DNA from: Promethearchaeota archaeon
Lineage (GTDB): Archaea > Asgardarchaeota > Lokiarchaeia > Sigyniarchaeales > SOKP01
Assembly (NCBI GenBank): GCA_011364925.1
Contig: RDOA01000034.1
Location: 1-38,575, forward strand
Direction: 5' to 3'
DNA length: 38,575 nt
Position 1 is the stretch's first letter. The number at the start of each line of letters is the position of its first letter. The position numbers were made by a program, and so were the translations under genes. Shown here piece after piece: positions 33,736 through 38,575 of this stretch. The notes below the pieces were generated by a model. The model was not told where the DNA came from. It was given only the letters and a program-made list of their open reading frames with translations, and did no database searches.

Positions 33736-35820
33736 ATGGAAAACATTACTAAACACCCAATTTTGGACATTCCTGATAGAAAAAAGATAGAATTCAGCTT
33801 TGATGGAACGATTCTGTACGGATTTGAAGGAATGGTTATATCTTCTGCTTTATTTTTAAATAAAATAAAAGTTTTTGGTCATCATACCAAAGATCACAGC
33901 CCCCAGGGAATTTTTTGTGCGAACGGACAGTGTTCTCAGTGTAATGTAATCGCTGACGGAATACCGGTCAAAGCGTGTATGACACCGCTCAGAGAGGGTA
34001 TGACGATTAAAAGTTGTAATGGTTTACCAGAGATACCTGCTGATGATGTTCAACCTGAGATAAAGGATATTGATATTACTAGTACTGATGTATTAGTGAT
34101 AGGTGGTGGTCCCGCGGGGCTATCTGCTACTAAGATATTAGGAGAAAATAAAATTGATGTTGTTTTAGTTGATGATAAATCTACATTAGGGGGAAAATTA
34201 GTTCTCCAAACGCATAAATTTTTTGGTTCGCAAGAAGATGTATACGCAGGTACACGAGGCGTCGAGATAGGTAAAATACTCGGAAATATCGTGTCTAATC
34301 TTGAAACGGTAAAAATTTGGCTCGATAGTATAGCAGTTGCCGTATTTAGCGATGGTTTAGTAGGTATTATTAAAGACATGGACGAGTATGCTTTAATTAA
34401 ACCAAACTACTTATTAATTACTACAGGCGCAAGAGAAAAAATGTTAGTGTTTCCTGGAAATACGCTCCCTGGAGTATATGGTGCTGGTGCCTTTCAAACC
34501 TTAGTAAATAGAGATTTAGTTAAAGCAGCAGAAAATATTTTTATTGTGGGAGGAGGCAATGTTGGTTTAATAGCAGGATATCACGCGATTCAAGCAGGAA
34601 TAAACGTTGTAGGATTAGTCGAGGCTTTATCGCAATGTGGAGGGTATAAGGTTCACGAAGACAAATTAAAACGGTTAGGCGTTCCAATCTATACGAATCA
34701 TACCGTAATATCCGCCAATGGTCAAAATAAGTTAGAATCAATCACAATAGGTAAGTTAACGGACAGCTGGGAGATCGAACCAGGTTCAGAAAAAACATTC
34801 GCGTGTGATACTCTATTGATAGCTGTCGGACTAAATCCTGTCGACGAGTTTTACCATAAAGCGCAACAATTTAATATGAAAGTGTGGATTGCGGGTGACG
34901 CCCAAGAAATTGCTGAGGCTTCTGCGGCAATCTTTACCGGTAAAATTGAAGCGTTAAAAATCTTAAAGGAGATTGGAGTTTCAATGGCGGAAGATCTAGA
35001 AGAATTAGAAGATTTCGCTAATTTGATGAAAGCAAAACCTCCAGATCCTGTTCAAGTTGAGACTCCAGAAAAGGAAGAAGGTTTATTCCCACTTTTTCAC
35101 TGTAATCAAGAAATCCCGTGCAACCCTTGTACCACTGTGTGTCCACAACATCAAATCAAGACAGTTGACGATCTGATTACTCAATTACCATATTTCACCG
35201 ACGATGAAGACTGTATAGGCTGCGGAAAATGCGTAGCTGTTTGTCCCGGTTTAGCCATAACTTTGGTTGATTATAGAAAAGATAAAAATAACCCAATCGT
35301 TACTTTTCCTTTAGAATTAACTTCAGAAAAGATAGAAGTTGGTCGAAAAGTCATGGTTGTTAGCAATGATGGTGAATTAGGAGAGTTTGAGGTTGCGAGA
35401 GCGCGTTTTCTCAAAGAATTTCCAAAAACTCAATTAGTCTCAGTCAAACTACCTTCTGACATAGCAAAAGTAGCAGTTGGTATTAAACTTACAAAATCCA
35501 GTTACACCGAACCTATGGATCTTTATCAGCAATCCTATACCGATGACGATATAATAGTGTGTAGGTGTGAGAGAGTCTCGGTAGGAGAGATTCGCAAGTG
35601 GATTCAATATGGAGTGCATGATTTTAACGAACTGAAAGCGTTAACTAAAATTGGAATGGGTGCTTGCGGAGGGAAAACTTGTACTCCTTTAATTAATAGA
35701 ATTTTTAAAGAAGAAGGAGTCGTATCAGAAAATATTGTCCCGGGTACGAAACGACCTCTTTTTGTGGAAGTTCCAATGGGAGCTTTTGCAGGGCTAAAAG
35801 CTAAGAAAGGAGGTAATTAA
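33736..35820 (+). CDS. Fused iron-sulfur flavoprotein: HcnA-like 2Fe-2S, HcnB-like FAD/NAD, ferredoxin and BFD-like domains
   Basis: In order, this 694-residue protein has a 2Fe-2S domain of the HcnA/sarcosine-oxidase type (FCANGQCSQCN with C61, C66, C69, then C81); an FAD/NAD(P)-binding pyridine-nucleotide-disulfide-type module (VIGGGPAGLSA at 121-131; second Rossmann VGGGNVGLIA at 271-280; TLLIAVGLNP, WIAGDAQE); an 8Fe-type ferredoxin stretch (C456, C462, C465, C469 and C493, C496, C499, C503); and a BFD-like 2Fe-2S tail (C609, C611, C644, C649). Similar pieces exist as separate subunits in HcnAB, opine oxidase and archaeal dye-linked proline dehydrogenases. It should pass electrons from the DAO-type subunit downstream to ferredoxin or NAD. 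It sits between the AOR gene and that subunit, within 26 and 3-5 bases. Confidence 0.85.
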   Translation: MENITKHPILDIPDRKKIEFSFDGTILYGFEGMVISSALFLNKIKVFGHHTKDHSPQGIFCANGQCSQCNVIADGIPVKACMTPLREGMTIKSCNGLPEIPADDVQPEIKDIDITSTDVLVIGGGPAGLSATKILGENKIDVVLVDDKSTLGGKLVLQTHKFFGSQEDVYAGTRGVEIGKILGNIVSNLETVKIWLDSIAVAVFSDGLVGIIKDMDEYALIKPNYLLITTGAREKMLVFPGNTLPGVYGAGAFQTLVNRDLVKAAENIFIVGGGNVGLIAGYHAIQAGINVVGLVEALSQCGGYKVHEDKLKRLGVPIYTNHTVISANGQNKLESITIGKLTDSWEIEPGSEKTFACDTLLIAVGLNPVDEFYHKAQQFNMKVWIAGDAQEIAEASAAIFTGKIEALKILKEIGVSMAEDLEELEDFANLMKAKPPDPVQVETPEKEEGLFPLFHCNQEIPCNPCTTVCPQHQIKTVDDLITQLPYFTDDEDCIGCGKCVAVCPGLAITLVDYRKDKNNPIVTFPLELTSEKIEVGRKVMVVSNDGELGEFEVARARFLKEFPKTQLVSVKLPSDIAKVAVGIKLTKSSYTEPMDLYQQSYTDDDIIVCRCERVSVGEIRKWIQYGVHDFNELKALTKIGMGACGGKTCTPLINRIFKEEGVVSENIVPGTKRPLFVEVPMGAFAGLKAKKGGN
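35809..35814 (+). promoter_or_regulatory. Strong Shine-Dalgarno for the DAO-family gene
   Basis: GGAGGT lies inside the last codons of the upstream gene. It is 8 bases before TTG 35823 and 11 before GTG 35826, which supports translational coupling and one of these two non-ATG starts. Confidence 0.6.
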
Positions 35821-35822
35821 TC

Positions 35823-36989
35823 TTGGTGGAATACGATGTTATCATTATAGGAGCTGGAAGTGTGGGTGTTCCCACCGCGTTAGCTACGGCGAAAAACGGA
35901 CTTAAAACGCTCGTTGTTGATAGTTTACCTTCTGTTGCGCAAGGCGATAACAAGCACGCTATTGGAGGAATACGAGCAACACATTCTGTTAAAAGTAAAA
36001 TATGGTTATGCCAGCGCTCCATCGATATTTTCTCTTCTTGGAAGGATACATATGGAGACGATATCTGGTGGGAGCAAGGTGGCTACTGTTTCCTAGCGTT
36101 CACTGACCAAGACGAGCAAATATTAAGAAATACTGTTCGACAACAAAAAGAATATGGATTAAACATTAATTATATTGGTCCCAAGAGAATAAAAGAGTTG
36201 ATTCCGGGAATAGATAATACGAATTTAAAAGGTGGTACTTTTAGTCCTGAAGATGGAAATTCGTCTCCACTATTAGCTCTTCACGCATTTTTTCGAAAAT
36301 CAAAAGAATTTGGAGCAAGTTATACGTTTAATGAAAGCGTTATGAGTATTAAGACACATAATAAAGAAATAACAGGTGTAAAGACTAATAAATCAGAATA
36401 TAAAGCTCAAACTATTATTAATGCTGCTGGAGCACAAGCAAAAAATATTGGAAAAATGGTTAATATCGATTTACATGTCGCTCCGGAAAGCCATGAAGCG
36501 GGAATTACTGAACCCGTCAAAAAGTTCTTTTCTACGATGGTAGTTGATATCAAACCAGCAACAGATAAGAAGTTTGGGAATTCTAAAAATTACTACTTCT
36601 ATCAAAATAAGGAGGGAAAGATCATCTTTTGTTTAACCCCAGATCCTAACTTTCCCGGTCTTGATCGCTCCGAAACTAGCTCGTTCTTGCCTCAAATCAC
36701 TAAAAGGATGGTCAGATTACTTCCAAGATTAAAAAGTGTTAAGATAAGGAGAACTTGGAGGGGGCTTTACCCTATGACTCCAGATGGAAATCCTATAATT
36801 GGAAGAGTAGACGAGATCGCAGGGTTCATAAATGCTGTTGGTATGTGTGGACAAGGATTTATGCTCGGACCGGGACTTGGTGAACTTCTTTGTCGAATAA
36901 TTACAGAAAAGCTAACTTCGAAAGATCTTCAGATGTTGGAGGAACTTGCCTACGGTCGTAATTATTATAAAATAGAAGATTTAAAGTAA
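35823..36989 (+). CDS. FAD-dependent amine/amino-acid dehydrogenase subunit (DAO superfamily, HcnC/SoxB-like)
   Basis: This 388-residue D-amino-acid-oxidase-fold flavoprotein has the FAD dinucleotide loop VIIIGAGSVGVPTAL (6-20), AIGGIRATHS (47-56) at the usual second FAD/substrate region, INAAGAQAKNIG, and the C-terminal RRTWRGLYPMTPDGNPIIGR and GMCGQGFMLGPGLGE. These are hallmarks of sarcosine oxidase beta, HcnC glycine oxidase and dye-linked proline dehydrogenase subunits. It should oxidise a C-N bond of an amine or amino acid to an imine. It starts with TTG (35823) or GTG (35826). With the upstream gene it forms a heteromeric dehydrogenase; the substrate could be proline, glycine, sarcosine, an opine or another amine. 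Confidence 0.87.
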   Translation: MVEYDVIIIGAGSVGVPTALATAKNGLKTLVVDSLPSVAQGDNKHAIGGIRATHSVKSKIWLCQRSIDIFSSWKDTYGDDIWWEQGGYCFLAFTDQDEQILRNTVRQQKEYGLNINYIGPKRIKELIPGIDNTNLKGGTFSPEDGNSSPLLALHAFFRKSKEFGASYTFNESVMSIKTHNKEITGVKTNKSEYKAQTIINAAGAQAKNIGKMVNIDLHVAPESHEAGITEPVKKFFSTMVVDIKPATDKKFGNSKNYYFYQNKEGKIIFCLTPDPNFPGLDRSETSSFLPQITKRMVRLLPRLKSVKIRRTWRGLYPMTPDGNPIIGRVDEIAGFINAVGMCGQGFMLGPGLGELLCRIITEKLTSKDLQMLEELAYGRNYYKIEDLK

Positions 36990-37081
36990 AAAATATAAAG
37001 CATAATCTGATATAATCCTTAACAAATCTAAATTAGCTATGTATTCTTTTAAAAAATAAAAATAGATAAATTGATGGAAAA

Positions 37082-38014
37082 ATGGTTCGACATTTATTGA
37101 AAATTTCTGATTTAACTAAAGCAGAAATTGAGAAGATAATAGATAAATCTATAGAACTTAAAAATAATCCACAGAAATTTACATCAGCGCTTGAAGGAGA
37201 AACGCTCTTAATGATTTTTGAGAAACCTTCTTTGAGAACGAGAATCTCGTTCGAAGTAGGTATGCAACAATTAGGAGGTCACGCAATATTCTATTCTATA
37301 AAGGACGCACCACTTGGAAGGAAGGAGAACATTCAAGACACTGCAAAGGCTGCGTCAAGGTATATTAGCTTAATGGCAGCGCGCTTGTATAAACGACATG
37401 ATATGTGGGATTTAGCAAAATACTCAGACGTTCCAGTTATTAATATGCTCGACGATTTTGCGCATCCCTGTCAAATGATGGGAGATTTCTTAACTATAAA
37501 AGAGAAAATAGGAAGGTTAGAGCGGTTTAAAATGAGTTATTTTGGAGACGCTCATAACAATGTAACCTACGATCTGATGAGGATCTGTGCGATGTTTGGA
37601 TTGGAGTTAGATGTTGCTTGTCCTGCCGGAAAAGAATACACTCCAGAACAAATTGTTCTCGACGAAGTGGCTCAAATTTCAGAAGGAACCGGAGCATATA
37701 TCAACATTCTTCACGACGCTTATAACGCTGCGAGAGATTCTGATATTGTATATACAGATTCGTGGATGTCGTATGGCATTCCTGTAGAACAAGAAGAAGA
37801 ACGACGTAAAATTTTTACACCATTCCAAGTCAATTCACAACTGATGGAAACTGCCAAACCGGATGCAATTTTTATGAATTGTTTACCTGCAAAGCGAGGT
37901 TATGAACAAACTGCTGAAGTAATTGATGGACCTAAATCTTTTGTGTTCGATCAAGCAGAAAACAGACTCTACAGTCAAAAAGCAATAATGCTTTTCTTAC
38001 GAGATAAGTTTTAA
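37082..38014 (+). CDS. argF: Ornithine carbamoyltransferase family enzyme
   Basis: This 310-residue transcarbamoylase has the carbamoyl-phosphate loop FEKPSLRTRISFEVG (46-60), DFAHPCQMMGDFLT (125-138), YFGDAHNNVTYDL (153-165), TDSWMSYGIP (225-234), FMNCLPAKRG (264-273) and FDQAENRLYSQKAIM. The length and the overall HPCQ/NCLPA pattern favour ornithine carbamoyltransferase, which makes citrulline from ornithine and carbamoyl phosphate. Two ligand positions deviate from the textbook enzyme: SYG instead of SMG in the substrate loop and NCLP instead of HCLP. A related carbamoyltransferase with another amine substrate is therefore possible. The ATG at 37082 follows a 92-base gap after the DAO-family gene. 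Confidence 0.8.
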   Translation: MVRHLLKISDLTKAEIEKIIDKSIELKNNPQKFTSALEGETLLMIFEKPSLRTRISFEVGMQQLGGHAIFYSIKDAPLGRKENIQDTAKAASRYISLMAARLYKRHDMWDLAKYSDVPVINMLDDFAHPCQMMGDFLTIKEKIGRLERFKMSYFGDAHNNVTYDLMRICAMFGLELDVACPAGKEYTPEQIVLDEVAQISEGTGAYINILHDAYNAARDSDIVYTDSWMSYGIPVEQEEERRKIFTPFQVNSQLMETAKPDAIFMNCLPAKRGYEQTAEVIDGPKSFVFDQAENRLYSQKAIMLFLRDKF

Positions 38015-38029
38015 AATATTTAAACATGG

Positions 38030-38063
38030 CTTTCATGGAAGTTTGAGACTTTCATGAAGGTTT
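38030..38063 (+). repeat. Paired near-palindromic direct repeats before the winged-helix gene
   Basis: CTTTCATGGAAGTTT (38030-38044) and CTTTCATGAAGGTTT (38049-38063) repeat with 19-base periodicity, and each is close to the palindrome CTTTCATGAAAG. A TTTAAATA element follows at about 38077-38084. The arrangement suits an operator for a dimeric regulator, possibly the winged-helix protein encoded next, but this is inferred from position alone. Confidence 0.45.
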
Positions 38064-38134
38064 CATTATAATAACTTTAAATAAAAGTGTTACCTATTTT
38101 CTTTTAGAGTATACGAAATCTCACAAGAAAGCAC

Positions 38135-38575
38135 ATGTCATCTTTTAACTATCCTCCTCCACAAATTATAGAGGATTCCTTTGGAAAAAAAAATTATGAG
38201 CAGATAATTTTATGGACGTTATACAACAACGAACAATGTGAGTGGGCAGTGTTTCTTCAAGAACCACTTGAAATACCAATGTCTACATTATCGCGACACT
38301 TAAATCAGCTACAAAGTGAAGGTCACATTATTAAGATATCGAAGGGACTCTATGAAATAACTCCAGAAGGTCGTAGAAGATTTCATAACTTATCTACAAC
38401 GAAAGAAAGGAAAAGAAAGATAAATTACCCTCCAGATATTATTCTAAAAAAGCGAAATTATACCCATTGGATATTGTGGATGGTTTATAATAACACATTT
38501 TGTAAATGGGTTGACTTTTTAAGTGAACCTCTCTCAATTAATCAATCTTCTTTATCGAAAGCAATAAATCAACTG
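38135..38575 (+). CDS. Tandem winged-helix transcriptional regulator (partial, runs off right edge)
   Basis: From the ATG at 38135 the frame is open to the window end (147 codons). It holds two repeats: residues about 6-60 (YPPPQII, YEQIILWTLYNN, CEWAVFLQEPLEI, MSTLSRHLNQLQSEGHI) and about 96-147 (YPPDIILKKRNY, THWILWMVYNN, CKWVDFLSEPLSI, NQSSLSKAINQL). Each is a winged helix with the recognition helix in the STLSRHLNQL or SSLSKAINQL segment; the first continues into a wing, GLYEITPEG (about 75-83). The linker between them is strongly basic (KERKRK). A DNA-binding role is well supported. The missing C-terminus prevents any statement about a ligand domain. Confidence 0.7.
   Translation, partial: MSSFNYPPPQIIEDSFGKKNYEQIILWTLYNNEQCEWAVFLQEPLEIPMSTLSRHLNQLQSEGHIIKISKGLYEITPEGRRRFHNLSTTKERKRKINYPPDIILKKRNYTHWILWMVYNNTFCKWVDFLSEPLSINQSSLSKAINQL

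Noticed and set aside
1-38575. tRNA, rRNA, CRISPR array or insertion sequence
   Set aside because: I found no GC-rich cloverleaf-like stretch in the intergenic regions, no regular spaced repeats beyond the pairs listed, and no transposase or integrase motif. A covariance-model search could still find a small RNA that I cannot see.

Overview
This is an AT-rich, gene-dense window with no rRNA, tRNA, CRISPR array or transposase that I can see. It looks archaeal, and an Asgard (Lokiarchaeota-like) genome is my best guess. The grounds are TATA-like elements before genes, C-terminal zinc ribbons, a tungsten-type aldehyde:ferredoxin oxidoreductase, a cyclic-2,3-diphosphoglycerate-synthetase-like GTPase, frequent TTG starts, and bacterial-type metabolic genes next to proteins with eukaryote-like domains (caspase fold, CUB). 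The lineage is an inference; a marker-gene tree would be needed to settle it.

Layout. Position 1-185 is the start of a membrane protein running off the left edge. 339-1829 is a sulfatase-fold hydrolase with Thr at the nucleophile position. 1844-4705 (minus) is a two-gene unit: a membrane-anchored caspase-fold protein carrying an inserted CUB domain, calcium-type repeats and a cytoplasmic zinc ribbon, followed without a gap by a small zinc-finger membrane protein. 4890-9843 holds three tandem CapA-family membrane proteins, with a repeated leader and what looks like the 24-codon stub of a fourth copy.

9996-18069 is a central-carbon block: succinyl-CoA synthetase (sucC, sucD), an ArsB/NhaD-superfamily permease, split ATP-citrate lyase (small then large subunit) and isocitrate dehydrogenase. 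Together these are key steps of a reductive TCA cycle, or of citrate-to-acetyl-CoA plus 2-oxoglutarate metabolism. 18221-28641 is a looser set: a GPH-type sugar symporter, an esterase, an SdsA-like metallo-hydrolase, a CruF/DUF422 carotenoid hydratase homologue, a coiled-coil protein, two bacterial-PH-domain proteins, two alpha/beta hydrolases, a dimeric alpha-beta-barrel protein, and a chimeric gene joining a trehalase N-terminus to a nucleotidyltransferase-like C-terminus.

28859-38014 is redox and nitrogen metabolism: a CpgS-like GTPase with a flavodoxin, a small membrane protein, a decayed copy of the CpgS C-terminus, then an aldehyde oxidoreductase gene followed by two genes that resemble the HcnABC/sarcosine-oxidase/opine-oxidase type of amine dehydrogenase, and a carbamoyltransferase close to ornithine carbamoyltransferase. 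The right edge (38135 on) is a partial regulator with two tandem winged-helix repeats.

The most unusual items are the caspase-CUB membrane protein, the tungsten oxidoreductase plus amine-dehydrogenase operon, the ATP-citrate lyase block in an apparent archaeon, and three genomic scars (CapA stub, CpgS tail, trehalase chimera) that show recent gene duplication and deletion.
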